37,259 bases of DNA from SZUA-521 sp041738285 (GCA_041738285.1 JBGSQB010000201.1:1-37259), one strand, 5' to 3'; positions 8,052 to 17,807 are shown, numbered from the stretch's first letter. Made by a program: numbers and translations. Notes: generated by a model not told the origin, from the letters alone.

Positions 8052-9217
8052 GCCTTGCCCTCCGCGGCCTTGACCACTTTCTGTGCCGCGTCTTTCAGAC
8101 TCGTTGCCGCGATGATGTTGAGCCCGCTCTGCTTGAGGCGTTCTGCACCAGGCTTCGCATTATTGCCCTCGAAGCGCACCACCACCGGCACTTTGACCCC
8201 GACCTGCTGCACCGCGCCAATGATGCCGTCGGCGATGGTCACGCAGCTGACGATGCCGCCAAAGATGTTGATCAGCACCGCTTTCACGTTGGCGTCCGAC
8301 AGGATGATCTTGAACGCCTCGGCCACGGTTTCCTTGGTTGCACCGCCACCCACGTCGAGGAAATTGGCGGGACTGCCGCCGACATGCTTGACCAGGTCCA
8401 TCGTGCCCATGGCAAGGCCAGCACCGTTGACCATGCATCCGATGTTGCCGTCGAGGGCGACGTAGTTGAGGTTCGATGCCGCTGCCTGGGCTTCGCGTTC
8501 GTCCTCCTGACTCGGATCGTGCATGGCCGCCACACGCTTCTGGCGATACAGCGCATTGCCGTCGATGTTCAACTTGGCGTCGAGGCAGTGGATGTTGCCC
8601 GCCTCCGTAACGACCAGCGGATTGACCTCCAGCAGTGAGCAATCCAACTCACTGAACAAGCGCGCCAGATTGAGGAACAGCGCGGTGAACTGCTTGACCT
8701 GATCGCCTTCGAGACCGAGCGCGAAAGCGAGTTCGCGGCCCTGATAGGGCTGTGCGCCGACCATCGGATCGATCGCCGCACGAATGATTTTCTCGGGTGT
8801 CTCCTCGGCGACCTTCTCGATTTCTACACCGCCCTCGGTCGACGCCATGAACACGATGCGACGCGAGCCACGATCGATCACCGCACCGAGATACAGCTCG
8901 CGCGCAATATCCGTGCAGCTCTCAACGTAGATCTTGGTAACGGGCTGACCGTTGGCATCGGTCTGGACGGTGACCATGTTCTTGCCAAGCCACTGCTTGG
9001 CGAAGGCCGCAGCGTCTGCCGCGGAGTCCACCAGCTTCACACCGCCGGCTTTGCCGCGGCCACCCGCGTGCACCTGAACCTTCACCACCCAGCGCTTGCC
9101 GCCGATCTTGCGGGTGGCTTCGGCCGCAGCCTCCGGTGTATCGACCGCGTGTCCCTTCGACACCGGCAATCCGAATTCCGCAAACAGGCCCTTGGCCTGA
9201 TATTCGTGCAAGTTCAT
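8048..9217 (-). CDS. sucC: Succinyl-CoA synthetase beta subunit
   Basis: SucC provides the ATP-grasp nucleotide-binding and succinate-binding domains of succinyl-CoA synthetase. The 389-residue length is standard. The N-terminus MNLHEYQAKGLFAEFGLPV, the KVQVHAGGRGKAGGVKL nucleotide loop (about 46-62) and the C-terminal GGIVSCVTIADGII and VRFEGNN blocks are clear family marks. The ATG at 9215-9217 has an AGGA-type ribosome site. It follows lpd by 11 bp and overlaps sucD by 4 bp, consistent with one long transcript from sdhC or sucA. Confidence 0.98.
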   Translation of the reverse strand: MNLHEYQAKGLFAEFGLPVSKGHAVDTPEAAAEATRKIGGKRWVVKVQVHAGGRGKAGGVKLVDSAADAAAFAKQWLGKNMVTVQTDANGQPVTKIYVESCTDIARELYLGAVIDRGSRRIVFMASTEGGVEIEKVAEETPEKIIRAAIDPMVGAQPYQGRELAFALGLEGDQVKQFTALFLNLARLFSELDCSLLEVNPLVVTEAGNIHCLDAKLNIDGNALYRQKRVAAMHDPSQEDEREAQAAASNLNYVALDGNIGCMVNGAGLAMGTMDLVKHVGGSPANFLDVGGGATKETVAEAFKIILSDANVKAVLINIFGGIVSCVTIADGIIGAVQQVGVKVPVVVRFEGNNAKPGAERLKQSGLNIIAATSLKDAAQKVVKAAEGKA

Positions 9218-9228
9218 GTCAGTTGTTC

Positions 9229-10668
9229 CTAGGCTTTTTTCTTTCGGTTGACCATGTGAATCGCGTGGCCGGCGACGGCGAGTGCGGCCTCGTGCACCGC
9301 CTCCGACAGGGACGGATGCGCGAACATCGTCAACCCCAGATCTTCGGCGCTCGCATCGAACTCCATCGCGATGACCGCCTGCGCAATCAATTCGGATGCT
9401 TGCGGTCCGAGGATGTGCACGCCGAGCACTTTGTCGGTCCGCGCATCCGCAATGATCTTGACGATCCCTTCACTGTCGCCGGCGGCAAGCGCACGGCCAT
9501 TGGCAGTGAAGCCGAACTGACCGACGTTGAACTGCTCGCCGTCACGTTTGAGTTCCTGCTCGGTCTTGCCTACCCACGCAATCTCGGGGTGACTGTAGAT
9601 CACACTTGGGACGCACTCGTAGTTGACCAGCGGCTTCTGCCCGGCAATGCGCTCAGCAACCATGATGCCCTCTTCCATTCCCTTGTGCGCGAGCATGGGT
9701 CCACGCACCGCATCGCCAACCGCGTACACGTGCGGCGCATCGGTCGAGCAGAGGTCATTGACGTAGAGGAATCCGCGCTCATCGAGGTTCACACCGCTGT
9801 CAGGCGCAAGCAGCCCCTTGGTGTAGGGACGGCGCCCGACCGCGACGATGAGCTTGTCGACCGTGATCTCATGCGTACCTTCCTTGTCCTGATAAGTGAC
9901 CACCACGGTCTTACCCTTCACCGTCGAGCCCGTGACTCTGGCGCCAAGACGAATGTCGAGGCCCTGCTCACCGAGAATCTTCTTGGCGTCGCGCGCGATG
10001 CGTGCATCCGCCATCGGCAGAAATTCTTCGAGGGCCTCCAGCACCACAACTTCCGAGCCGAACCGACTCCAGACACTGCCAAGCTCGAGGCCAATGACGC
10101 CGGCCCCGATCACACCGAGCCGTTTGGGCACCGCATCGAAGGCGAGCGCTCCTGTCGAGTCGACGATCAGTTCATCCGTGAGCGGCGTCGGCTCGATTGA
10201 TACGGCCTCCGAACCCGGCGCCAGAACGACGTGCTCCGCCGACAGCACCGTCGCCTTGCCGCCGTGGGGTGTGTACTCGACCTTGCGGCCCGCGAGCAGC
10301 TTGCCGACGCCGGGGAGACCGTCGACACCGTTGCCCTTGAACAGCCCGGCGACGCCGGCGGTGAGTTTCTTCACCACGTCGGTCTTGTGGCTCATCACCT
10401 TGGCAATGTCGACCGACAGCTTGCCGGTCTTGATGCCGAAGTCCGGAAACTTCTGCGATGCCTCGACGAACTTGTGCGAGACGTCCAGCAGCGCCTTGGA
10501 GGGAATGCAGCCCCAGTTGAGGCAAGTGCCGCCGAACACTGGATTACCCTCATCGTCCAGGGATTTATCGATGCATGCCGTCTTCATACCGAGTTGCGCG
10601 GCACGAATGGCCGCGTGATATCCCGCCGGACCAGCCCCGATCACGATGACGTCGTACTTATCGGTCAT
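9229..10668 (-). CDS. lpd: Dihydrolipoyl dehydrogenase (E3)
   Basis: E3 reoxidises the dihydrolipoyl arms of 2-oxoacid dehydrogenase complexes with FAD and NAD+. The 479-residue protein has the FAD motif GAGPAGYHAAIRAAQLG (11-27), the redox disulfide Cys49/Cys54 in GGTCLNWGCIPSKALL, the NAD-binding GAGVIGLELGSVWSRFG, and the C-terminal catalytic His451-Glu456 pair in HPSLSEAVHE. Placement between sucB and sucC implies it serves the oxoglutarate dehydrogenase complex, and possibly others in the cell. ATG start at 10666-10668. Confidence 0.97.
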   Translation of the reverse strand: MTDKYDVIVIGAGPAGYHAAIRAAQLGMKTACIDKSLDDEGNPVFGGTCLNWGCIPSKALLDVSHKFVEASQKFPDFGIKTGKLSVDIAKVMSHKTDVVKKLTAGVAGLFKGNGVDGLPGVGKLLAGRKVEYTPHGGKATVLSAEHVVLAPGSEAVSIEPTPLTDELIVDSTGALAFDAVPKRLGVIGAGVIGLELGSVWSRFGSEVVVLEALEEFLPMADARIARDAKKILGEQGLDIRLGARVTGSTVKGKTVVVTYQDKEGTHEITVDKLIVAVGRRPYTKGLLAPDSGVNLDERGFLYVNDLCSTDAPHVYAVGDAVRGPMLAHKGMEEGIMVAERIAGQKPLVNYECVPSVIYSHPEIAWVGKTEQELKRDGEQFNVGQFGFTANGRALAAGDSEGIVKIIADARTDKVLGVHILGPQASELIAQAVIAMEFDASAEDLGLTMFAHPSLSEAVHEAALAVAGHAIHMVNRKKKA

Positions 10669-10697
10669 TGCAGATGATTCCTCTCAGTTTACGTGGA

Positions 10698-11909
10698 TCA
10701 GAGATCCAGCATGATTCGAGCCGGCTCTTCCAGCAATTCCTTGATGGTGATGAGGAATCGCACGGCCTCCTGGCCATCAATCAATCGGTGATCGTACGAA
10801 AGCGCGAGATACATCATCGGTCGCACGACCACCTCGCCATCCACTACGATCGGCCGCTCCTGGATCTTGTGCATGCCGAGAATGCCGGTCTGCGGAGGGT
10901 TGAGTATTGGCGTCGACAACAACGATCCAAACACACCACCGTTGGAGATCGTGAACGTGCCGCCGGACATCTCGTCAATCGTCAATTTGCCATCCCGCGC
11001 CTTGGTACCGTAGTCACGGATGTGATCTTCGATCTGAGCGAGACTCAATGAGTCCGCATCACGAATGACGGGCACGACGAGACCGCGTTCGCTGCTGACC
11101 GCAACACCGATGTCGTAGTAGCCGTGATAGATGATGTCGTTTTCGTCGATCGATGCATTGACCGCCGGGAATCGCTTGAGCGCTTCGACCGACGCGCGCA
11201 CGAAGAACGACATGAAGCCGAGCTTGGTGCCGTTGTGGCGCCGCTCGAACTCTTCTTTGTAGCGCTTGCGCAGCGCAATCACCGATGACATGTCAACCTC
11301 GTTGAATGTTGTCAGCATGGCTGCGGTGCGCTGCGCCGCAACCAACCGCTTGGCGATGCTGGCACGCAACCGGGTCATCGGTACGCGACGTTCGGAGCGC
11401 TCTCCGGTCGTCTCGACGACTTGTGTCTGCGTCCTGGTCACCGCGGTTTTCGCAGGTCGATCGGTCGAGGCTTTGACAACATCTGCCTTGGTGACACGGC
11501 CGTCACGACCGGTGCCATCGACGCCCGCCAGATCGACCGACTTCTCGACTGCGAGTTTGCGCGCCGCGGGGCCCGCGCCTGCTGTTTTGGATTTGCCAGA
11601 TTTGCCCTGCTCCTCGACCGCTGGCGCCGCCGCATCATCACTGCCTCTGGCGGGCGATGACGCCGCGCCCGCACCTTCGACGAAGATGGCGATGACTTCC
11701 TCGGACAGTACCGTATCGCCTTCTGCGCGCAGCACCTCCTTGAGCGTCCCATCAGTCGGTGCGACGATCTCGAGCACGACCTTGTCCGTCTCGATCTCTG
11801 CAAGCACTTCATCGCGCGCGGCGTGTTCACCCGGTTGCTTGTGCCACGCGGCCACCGTGCCATCGGCAATCGACTCCGGAAACGTCGGTGCTTTGATTTC
11901 AATCGTCAC
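10698..11909 (-). CDS. sucB: 2-oxoglutarate dehydrogenase E2, dihydrolipoyl succinyltransferase
   Basis: E2 forms the core of the oxoglutarate dehydrogenase complex and transfers succinyl groups from lipoyl-lysine to CoA. The 403-residue protein has one lipoyl domain with Lys43 in EIETDKVVLEI, an Ala/Gly/Ser/Lys-rich linker, a peripheral-subunit-binding domain (about 105-140), and the catalytic domain with His374 and Asp378 in SYDHRLIDGQE. The start is a GTG at 11907-11909, with an AAGAGG-like ribosome site 8 nt upstream and the conserved TIEIKAPTFPES following; frame upstream of it is non-homologous. It lies 28 bp after sucA. Confidence 0.97.
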   Translation of the reverse strand: MTIEIKAPTFPESIADGTVAAWHKQPGEHAARDEVLAEIETDKVVLEIVAPTDGTLKEVLRAEGDTVLSEEVIAIFVEGAGAASSPARGSDDAAAPAVEEQGKSGKSKTAGAGPAARKLAVEKSVDLAGVDGTGRDGRVTKADVVKASTDRPAKTAVTRTQTQVVETTGERSERRVPMTRLRASIAKRLVAAQRTAAMLTTFNEVDMSSVIALRKRYKEEFERRHNGTKLGFMSFFVRASVEALKRFPAVNASIDENDIIYHGYYDIGVAVSSERGLVVPVIRDADSLSLAQIEDHIRDYGTKARDGKLTIDEMSGGTFTISNGGVFGSLLSTPILNPPQTGILGMHKIQERPIVVDGEVVVRPMMYLALSYDHRLIDGQEAVRFLITIKELLEEPARIMLDL

Positions 11910-11937
11910 GATGCATACCTCTTCCCGCGTCTCGCAA

Positions 11938-14772
11938 CTACCCGTATAGGGCGTCTTCCACGAGTCGCTGTTGTTGTTCGACGTGCAGCTGCATGTAGCC
12001 AATGGCCGGCGCGGCGGACGCGTCTCGACCTGCGTAGGTCAGATAGATGCCTTCGCTGTGGCGCAAGATCACGCGCCGCATGTGATGCTGACTCGCATAC
12101 CAAGCGCCCTGATTCATGGGCTCTTCCTGGCACCAGATGACTTCCTTGAGGTTCGAAAACGGGGCCAGCGCCGTGCCCAGTTCCGCTTCCGGGAACGGAT
12201 ACAACTGTTCGAGGCGAAGAATCGCAACGTCTTTGGTGTCGTCTTCCCGCCGACGCTCCAGCAGATCGTAGTAGACCTTGCCACTGCATAGGATCACGCG
12301 CGACACCGCAACCGGATCGATCTGATCGATCTCCGGCAGCACCGTGTGAAACGCGCCGTCCGCCAGATCCTCGAGTGTCGATATCGCCAGCTTGTGCCGT
12401 AATAGACTCTTCGGCGTCAATGCCACGAGGGGTTTGCGCACCGGCCGTTTGACCTGACGTCTGAGCATGTGGAACACCTGCGCCGGTGTCGTGGGCACGC
12501 ACACCTGAATATTGTGCTCGGCGGCCAGCTGCAGAAAGCGCTCCATGCGCGCAGAGGAATGCTCCGGCCCTGCACCCTCATATCCGTGCGGCAGGAGCAG
12601 CACCAAGCCGCACAGCCGCTCCCACTTCTGTTCACCACTGGTGATGAACTGATCGATCACGACCTGAGCGCCATTGGCGAAGTCACCGAACTGGGCTTCC
12701 CAAACCACGAGCGCGTTTGGCGATGTGGTCGCGTAGCCATACTCAAAGGCGAGCACCGCCTCTTCGGACAGCAGCGAATCGTACAGATCGAAAGTCGGCC
12801 ACTCGGCCAGGTGATTGAGCGGAATGTAGCGTCTGCCGGTCTTCTGATCGTAGAGGGAGGCATGCCGATGCGAGAACGTGCCGCGACCGACATCCTGCCC
12901 AGTCAGTCGCACAGGGTGTTGTTCGTCGAGCAGCGTGGCATAGGCGAGTGTTTCGGCGTAACCCCAGTTGATGTCCATCGCGCCGGCGGTCATGCGCTGT
13001 CGATCTTCCAGCAACCGGCTCACCTGGCGGTGCAGGACGAATCCTTCCGGCACTCGGGTCAGTGCATCCGCTAATTCCTTCAGTCGAGGCAACGCGAACC
13101 GCGTATCCGCCGGTGTCGTCCAGTCATGACCAAGATACGGTGCCCAATCGACGTACAACTTGGTGTTCGGTTTCTTCACCAATGACAGCGCAACGTGCTC
13201 ACCAGCTTCCAATGCCTCGCGATAGCGCTCGACCATCGCATCGGCGTCCGCCTGCAAAAGCACCTTGTCAGCTACCAGCTTGTCCGCATACAGAGTGCGC
13301 GTAGTCGGCTGCTTGCGGATCTTCTCATACATGAGCGGCTGCGTGGTCATCGGCTCTTCGGCTTCGTTGTGCCCGCGCCGCCGATAGCACACGAGATCAA
13401 TGACCACATCCTTCTTGAACTGCATCCGATAGTCGACCGCAACCTGGGTGACAAACAGCACCTCTTCCGGATCATCACCATTCACGTGGAATATCGGTGC
13501 CTGCACCATGCGCGCGATCTCGGTGCAGTACTCGGTTGATCGCGCGTCGTCTTCGCGATGTGTGGTGAAGCCGATCTGGTTGTTGACGATGAGATGAATC
13601 GTACCGCCCGTCTTGTAGCCGCGCGTCTGCGACATCTGGAACGTCTCCATCACCACCCCCTGGCCCGCGAATGCGGCATCGCCGTGGATGAGGATGGGTA
13701 CCACGAGGTTGCCATCGTAGTCCTGGCGCCGATCCTGTCGGGCCCGCACTGAGCCTTCGACAACAGGACCTACGATCTCTAGGTGCGACGGATTGAAGGC
13801 GAGCGCGATATGCATTTCGCCACCCGGCGTCATGACGTTCGACGAAAAACCCTGGTGGTACTTGACGTCACCGGACGCCAGCTTCTTCGGCGCCGCACCT
13901 TCGAATTCGGCGAACAGTTCACCCGGGTGCTTGCCGAGGATATTGACCAGCACGTTCAATCGACCTCGGTGCGCCATACCGATGACCGATTCGACCACAC
14001 CGTGGGAACCGGTTCGCTGCAGTGCCTCGTGCAGCACCGGAATCAGACTCTCGGCGCCTTCCAGCCCGAATCGTTTGGTACCCGGGTAGCGGTTGTGCAG
14101 GTACTTCTCGAGCCCTTCGGCCGCCGTGAGCCGTTCGAGCACCATGAGTTTGGTGTCGACGTCGTACTCGGGATGACAACGCACGCTCTCCAGACGCTGC
14201 TGGACCCACAGCTGTTCCGCCGCGTCGACGATGTGCATGTATTCGGCGCCCACGCTACCGCAGTAGGTGTGCTCGAGCGCACCGACGATGTCACGCAGCG
14301 TTGCCCGGTCTGAGCCGTAGAAAAAGGAACCGGTCTGAAACACAGTGTCCATGTCGGCAGCGGACAGGTGGTGGTAGGCAAGATCGAGCACGGGCGCGGC
14401 TGGCCGCTTCATCATGCCCAGCGGATCGAGGGCCGCGCGCTTGTGGCCACGGTGACGGTAGGCGGCAATCATTTCCGTGACGCGAATCTGCTTGCGCTCG
14501 TGTTCCGACGACAGGTCCGTGGCGACGCGTTGCGGACGCGCGCGGAGCCGATTGCGCCCCAGCAGTTCGAAGTGACGCATCACGGTACTGTGCGGAATGT
14601 CGGGCGCGATCACGCCTTCGACGCGAGGCAGTTTCTCGAAATAGGTCCGCCACTCGGTGGACAGCGCGTTTGGGTCGTCGAGAAACGTCTCGTACAGCGC
14701 CTCGATATATGCAGCGTTGCCCCCAGCCAGGTGGGAACTCTTGCGCATCTGCTCGAGGAAGTTCTCGGCCAT
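11938..14772 (-). CDS. sucA: 2-oxoglutarate dehydrogenase E1 component
   Basis: E1 decarboxylates 2-oxoglutarate with thiamine diphosphate and passes the succinyl unit to SucB. The 944 residues match the family (E. coli 933). Visible marks are the N-terminal E2-binding region (MAENFLEQMRKSSHLAGGN), the GMAHRGRLNVLVNILGK motif, the ThDP-binding GDAAFAGQGVVMETFQMS with VNNQIGFTT nearby, and the C-terminal LLPHGYEGAGPEHSSAR and QEEPMNQGAW blocks. A GGAG ribosome site precedes the ATG at 14770-14772. The gap upstream to sdhB holds a REP pair, a likely point of mRNA processing or altered expression between sdh and suc. Confidence 0.98.
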   Translation of the reverse strand: MAENFLEQMRKSSHLAGGNAAYIEALYETFLDDPNALSTEWRTYFEKLPRVEGVIAPDIPHSTVMRHFELLGRNRLRARPQRVATDLSSEHERKQIRVTEMIAAYRHRGHKRAALDPLGMMKRPAAPVLDLAYHHLSAADMDTVFQTGSFFYGSDRATLRDIVGALEHTYCGSVGAEYMHIVDAAEQLWVQQRLESVRCHPEYDVDTKLMVLERLTAAEGLEKYLHNRYPGTKRFGLEGAESLIPVLHEALQRTGSHGVVESVIGMAHRGRLNVLVNILGKHPGELFAEFEGAAPKKLASGDVKYHQGFSSNVMTPGGEMHIALAFNPSHLEIVGPVVEGSVRARQDRRQDYDGNLVVPILIHGDAAFAGQGVVMETFQMSQTRGYKTGGTIHLIVNNQIGFTTHREDDARSTEYCTEIARMVQAPIFHVNGDDPEEVLFVTQVAVDYRMQFKKDVVIDLVCYRRRGHNEAEEPMTTQPLMYEKIRKQPTTRTLYADKLVADKVLLQADADAMVERYREALEAGEHVALSLVKKPNTKLYVDWAPYLGHDWTTPADTRFALPRLKELADALTRVPEGFVLHRQVSRLLEDRQRMTAGAMDINWGYAETLAYATLLDEQHPVRLTGQDVGRGTFSHRHASLYDQKTGRRYIPLNHLAEWPTFDLYDSLLSEEAVLAFEYGYATTSPNALVVWEAQFGDFANGAQVVIDQFITSGEQKWERLCGLVLLLPHGYEGAGPEHSSARMERFLQLAAEHNIQVCVPTTPAQVFHMLRRQVKRPVRKPLVALTPKSLLRHKLAISTLEDLADGAFHTVLPEIDQIDPVAVSRVILCSGKVYYDLLERRREDDTKDVAILRLEQLYPFPEAELGTALAPFSNLKEVIWCQEEPMNQGAWYASQHHMRRVILRHSEGIYLTYAGRDASAAPAIGYMQLHVEQQQRLVEDALYG

Positions 14773-14862
14773 GGGTGCTCCAAGGCAACTAAGGTGACAA
14801 GTTTAGCGCGGAACGCCGGTCAGCCGCGGGCACCCCATCTCATGCGCGAGCGGATTTGGCAT

Positions 14863-14934
14863 GTGGGAGCGGGCTTGCCCGCGAATGTCCCCAACCAGAA
14901 CCGATGGCTTGTTCGCGGGTAAGCCCGCTCCCAC
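14863..14934. repeat. REP doublet (REPIN-like) between sdhB and sucA
   Basis: Two 23-nt REP copies in inverted orientation, at 14863-14885 and 14912-14934, are separated by 26 bp. Each is itself an imperfect palindrome built on the core GCGGGCTTGCCCGC or its GCGGGTAAGCCCGC variant. Copy 1 reads GTGGGAGC... outward-in and copy 2 is its complement, so the whole can fold into one long hairpin. Such elements, common in Pseudomonas-type genomes and mobilised by RAYT transposases, often mark mRNA ends or stabilise transcripts. The same unit recurs after gltA. Confidence 0.88.
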
Positions 14935-14941
14935 AACCCCA

Positions 14942-15646
14942 TCAGGTGCCCTGCTGCATCAGCATCGTGCGGATCTTGCCAATCGCGCGAGTCGGGTTGA
15001 GCCCCTTGGGGCAAAAAGCGACGCAATTCATGATGCCACGGCAGCGAAACACGCTGAACGGATCATCGAGCTCCGCCAGGCGCTCGGCGGTTGCCGTGTC
15101 GCGACTGTCTGCGAGAAACCGGTAGGCTTGCAGCAGCCCGGCCGGACCGATGAACTTGTCCGGGTTCCACCAGAACGACGGACACGAAGTCGAGCAACAG
15201 GCGCACAGGATGCACTCGTACAGGCCATCGAGCTTTTCACGGTCTGCGGGGGACTGTAGGCGCTCCTGGGCCGGTGCCGGGGTGTTGTTGATCAGGTAGG
15301 GCTGGATCTTCTCGTACTGTCTGTAGAACTGCGACATGTCGATCACGAGGTCGCGGATCACCGGCAGCCCCGGCAACGGACGCAGAATGAGCTTGTCGCG
15401 CTTGGCGACCGTCGACACCGGCGTGAAACAGGCAAGGCCGTTCTTGCCATTCATGTTCATGCCATCGGAACCACACACGCCTTCGCGGCAGGAACGACGA
15501 AACGTCAGCGTTGGATCATCCGCTTTCAGCAGTTCGAGCACGTCCAGTACCATCAAGTCCCGACCTTCCGGCAAAGCGAGATCGAAATCCTGCATGTACG
15601 GGGCCGAATCGGTGTCCGGGTTGTAGCGATAGACGCTGACTTTCAT
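14942..15646 (-). CDS. sdhB: Succinate dehydrogenase iron-sulfur subunit
   Basis: SdhB carries electrons from the flavin of SdhA to the membrane quinone site through three iron-sulfur clusters. In the 234-residue protein the [2Fe-2S] ligands include Cys53, Cys58 and Cys73 (CREGVCGSDGMNMNGKNGLAC spans about 53-73). Later motifs CILCACCSTSCP and CRGIMNCVAFCPKGLNP hold the [4Fe-4S] and [3Fe-4S] clusters. Length matches gammaproteobacterial SdhB. It starts 10 bp after sdhA and ends just before the REP doublet. Confidence 0.98.
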   Translation of the reverse strand: MKVSVYRYNPDTDSAPYMQDFDLALPEGRDLMVLDVLELLKADDPTLTFRRSCREGVCGSDGMNMNGKNGLACFTPVSTVAKRDKLILRPLPGLPVIRDLVIDMSQFYRQYEKIQPYLINNTPAPAQERLQSPADREKLDGLYECILCACCSTSCPSFWWNPDKFIGPAGLLQAYRFLADSRDTATAERLAELDDPFSVFRCRGIMNCVAFCPKGLNPTRAIGKIRTMLMQQGT

Positions 15647-15656
15647 GGGTCAATTC

Positions 15657-17429
15657 CTAGTACTTGCGCACAGTGGGCTGGAATGTATCGACGGTCTTGG
15701 GTTTGAAGTTCACAGCACGTTTGCCGAGACGTTTTTCGCCCGGGAAGTACACCGAATGACACAACCAGTTGTCGTCGTCACGCTCCTGATAGTCGTCCCG
15801 CGCGTGTGCGCCTCGGCTTTCTTTGCGTGTGTCGGCAGCGATTGCGGTCGCTTCCGCGACTTCCAGCAGGTTGTCCAGCTCGAACGCTTCCATCCGCGCC
15901 GTGTTGAACACCCGACTCTTGTCCACGAGATGCGCCTGCGCGATACGATCGCGCAGCTCCGCAAGCTTTCGGATTCCTTTCTGCATGTGCTCTTCGGTGC
16001 GGAACACGCCAAAGCTCACCTGCATCGTATTCTGCAGTTCCTTACGCAGCGCCGCGACCGACTCACCGCCCACGCTCGACTCCCAGCGGTTCATACGCGT
16101 CATCGCGGCGTCGAGATCCGAGTCAGTGGCGTCGCGCACCGAGACACCCTGGCGCAGTGTTTCTTCGATGTACAGTCCCGCGGCGCGACCGAACACCACC
16201 AGATCCAGCAGCGAGTTACCGCCCAGACGGTTGGCACCATGCACCGACACGCATGCAACCTCACCGGCTGCGAATAGACCCGGGATCGGCACATCTTCGC
16301 CAGCCGCGTTAGGCGCGAGCGCCTGTCCGTTCACGTTGGTAGGGATGCCACCCATCATGTAGTGGCAAGTGGGCACAACCGGGATTGGCTCCCGCACCGG
16401 ATCGACGTGGGCAAATGTCTTGGCGAGTTCACAGATCCCAGGCAGTCGACTGTTGAGCACCGCTTCGCCCAGGTGGTCGAGCTTGAGCAACACGTGATCA
16501 CCGTCCGGGCCACACCCGCGACCATCGAGGATCTCCAGGATCATCGATCGCGCCACCACGTCGCGACCCGCGAGGTCCTTGGCGGTTGGGGCATAGCGTT
16601 CCATGAAGCGCTCGCCATCCTTGTTGATCAGATAGCCACCCTCGCCGCGGCATCCTTCGGTGACCAGAACGCCGGCGCCGGCGATGCCGGTCGGGTGGAA
16701 CTGCCACATCTCTATGTCCTGCACCGGGAATCCCGCCCGCAGCGCCATCCCGACGCCATCGCCCGTATTCATGAGGGCATTGGTGGTCGAGGCATAGATG
16801 CGCCCCGCGCCGCCCGTTGCGAACACGGTTGCCTTGGCCTTGACGTAGACGACCTCGCCCGTCTCGATCTCGATGGCGATGACCCCCACCACCGCGCCGT
16901 CCTGGTTCTTCACCAGATCGACCGCGAACCACTCGTTCAGGAACGTGGTTTGAGCGCGCAGGTTCGCCTGATAGAGCGTGTGCAGTAGCGCATGTCCCGT
17001 GCGATCGGCTGCCGCGCAGGTACGCGCCGCCTGCCCGCCCTTACCGTAGTCCTTCGACTGGCCGCCAAACGGCCGTTGATAGATGCGCCCAGATTCGGTG
17101 CGAGAAAACGGTAGCCCCATGTGCTCGAGCTCGAACACCGCCTGGGGGCCAACGCTGCACATGTACTCGATTGCGTCCTGATCGCCGATGTAGTCCGACC
17201 CCTTGACGGTGTCGTACATATGCCAGCGCCAGTCATCGTTCGGGTCGTCGCTCGCGATCGCGCAGGTAATACCGCCCTGAGCCGACACGGTATGCGAGCG
17301 GGTCGGAAACACTTTGGAGATGACGGCAGTCTTGAGGCCGGACTGGGCCAGCTGCAACGCGGCACGCATGCCCGCTCCGCCACCGCCCACGATCACGCCG
17401 TCGAATTCCATGGTGCGCACATTCGACAT
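15657..17429 (-). CDS. sdhA: Succinate dehydrogenase flavoprotein subunit
   Basis: SdhA oxidises succinate to fumarate on covalently bound FAD. The 590-residue protein has the FAD Rossmann motif GGGGAGMRAALQLAQSG (15-31) and the histidine to which FAD is attached, His46 in TRSHTVSAQGG. Active-site blocks include HPTGIAGAGVLVTEGCRGEGG, the arginine-containing ERYAPTAKDLAGRDVV, and CHYMMGGIPTNVNG. The C-terminus ends in the usual TVDTFQPTVRKY. The gap to sdhD is only 3 bp, placing it firmly in the sdhCDAB operon. Confidence 0.98.
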   Translation of the reverse strand: MSNVRTMEFDGVIVGGGGAGMRAALQLAQSGLKTAVISKVFPTRSHTVSAQGGITCAIASDDPNDDWRWHMYDTVKGSDYIGDQDAIEYMCSVGPQAVFELEHMGLPFSRTESGRIYQRPFGGQSKDYGKGGQAARTCAAADRTGHALLHTLYQANLRAQTTFLNEWFAVDLVKNQDGAVVGVIAIEIETGEVVYVKAKATVFATGGAGRIYASTTNALMNTGDGVGMALRAGFPVQDIEMWQFHPTGIAGAGVLVTEGCRGEGGYLINKDGERFMERYAPTAKDLAGRDVVARSMILEILDGRGCGPDGDHVLLKLDHLGEAVLNSRLPGICELAKTFAHVDPVREPIPVVPTCHYMMGGIPTNVNGQALAPNAAGEDVPIPGLFAAGEVACVSVHGANRLGGNSLLDLVVFGRAAGLYIEETLRQGVSVRDATDSDLDAAMTRMNRWESSVGGESVAALRKELQNTMQVSFGVFRTEEHMQKGIRKLAELRDRIAQAHLVDKSRVFNTARMEAFELDNLLEVAEATAIAADTRKESRGAHARDDYQERDDDNWLCHSVYFPGEKRLGKRAVNFKPKTVDTFQPTVRKY

Positions 17430-17432
17430 GAT

Positions 17433-17807
17433 CTATAGCCCCCAGAAGATGTTGACACCCCACAGGGTGTACACGAACAGAAACAGCAGGCAGCCCAGCT
17501 GGAAGATGACGCGGTATGTGGTCGCGTGCCTGCCGAAGTAATGCGGGCGAATGTAGTCTGTGCCCACCGTCCACATGCCGATCCACGCGTGGGCGACGGT
17601 CGCCAGCACGGCGAGGATGGAAAACACCTTCATGGGCATGCCGGCGAAATACGCGCGCAGGGTCGCGTGGTCCATGCCGGGATTCGCCAGGAAGAATCCG
17701 ACCACACAGAGGGTAAACAGCGCGAGGATCACCGCCGAAACACGCTGAATGACGAAATCGGAGAGGCCGCTGCGCGACAGGCTCATGACGTTCTTCACCA
17801 TAGCCAT
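17433..17807 (-). CDS. sdhD: Succinate dehydrogenase membrane anchor subunit
   Basis: SdhD is a small inner-membrane protein that, with SdhC, binds heme b and ubiquinone and anchors SdhAB. The 124 residues contain three hydrophobic segments (about 20-41, 58-80, 95-120). The segment VAHAWIGMWTVGTDYIRP aligns with the E. coli region carrying a heme-ligand histidine (here His73) and the quinone-site tyrosine (Tyr85). The ATG at 17805-17807 overlaps the end of sdhC by 13 bp. A second in-frame ATG at 17801 is better spaced from the upstream GGGGG and may be the real start. Confidence 0.93.
   Translation of the reverse strand: MAMVKNVMSLSRSGLSDFVIQRVSAVILALFTLCVVGFFLANPGMDHATLRAYFAGMPMKVFSILAVLATVAHAWIGMWTVGTDYIRPHYFGRHATTYRVIFQLGCLLFLFVYTLWGVNIFWGL

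Noticed and set aside
9136..10200. A 354-codon plus-strand open frame opposite lpd.
   Set aside because: It is a shadow of lpd and the sucC start, with no family motif or ribosome site.
14863..14934. Possible CRISPR-like repeat pair.
   Set aside because: Only two copies, in inverted orientation, each palindromic; this fits REP elements and no cas genes are present.
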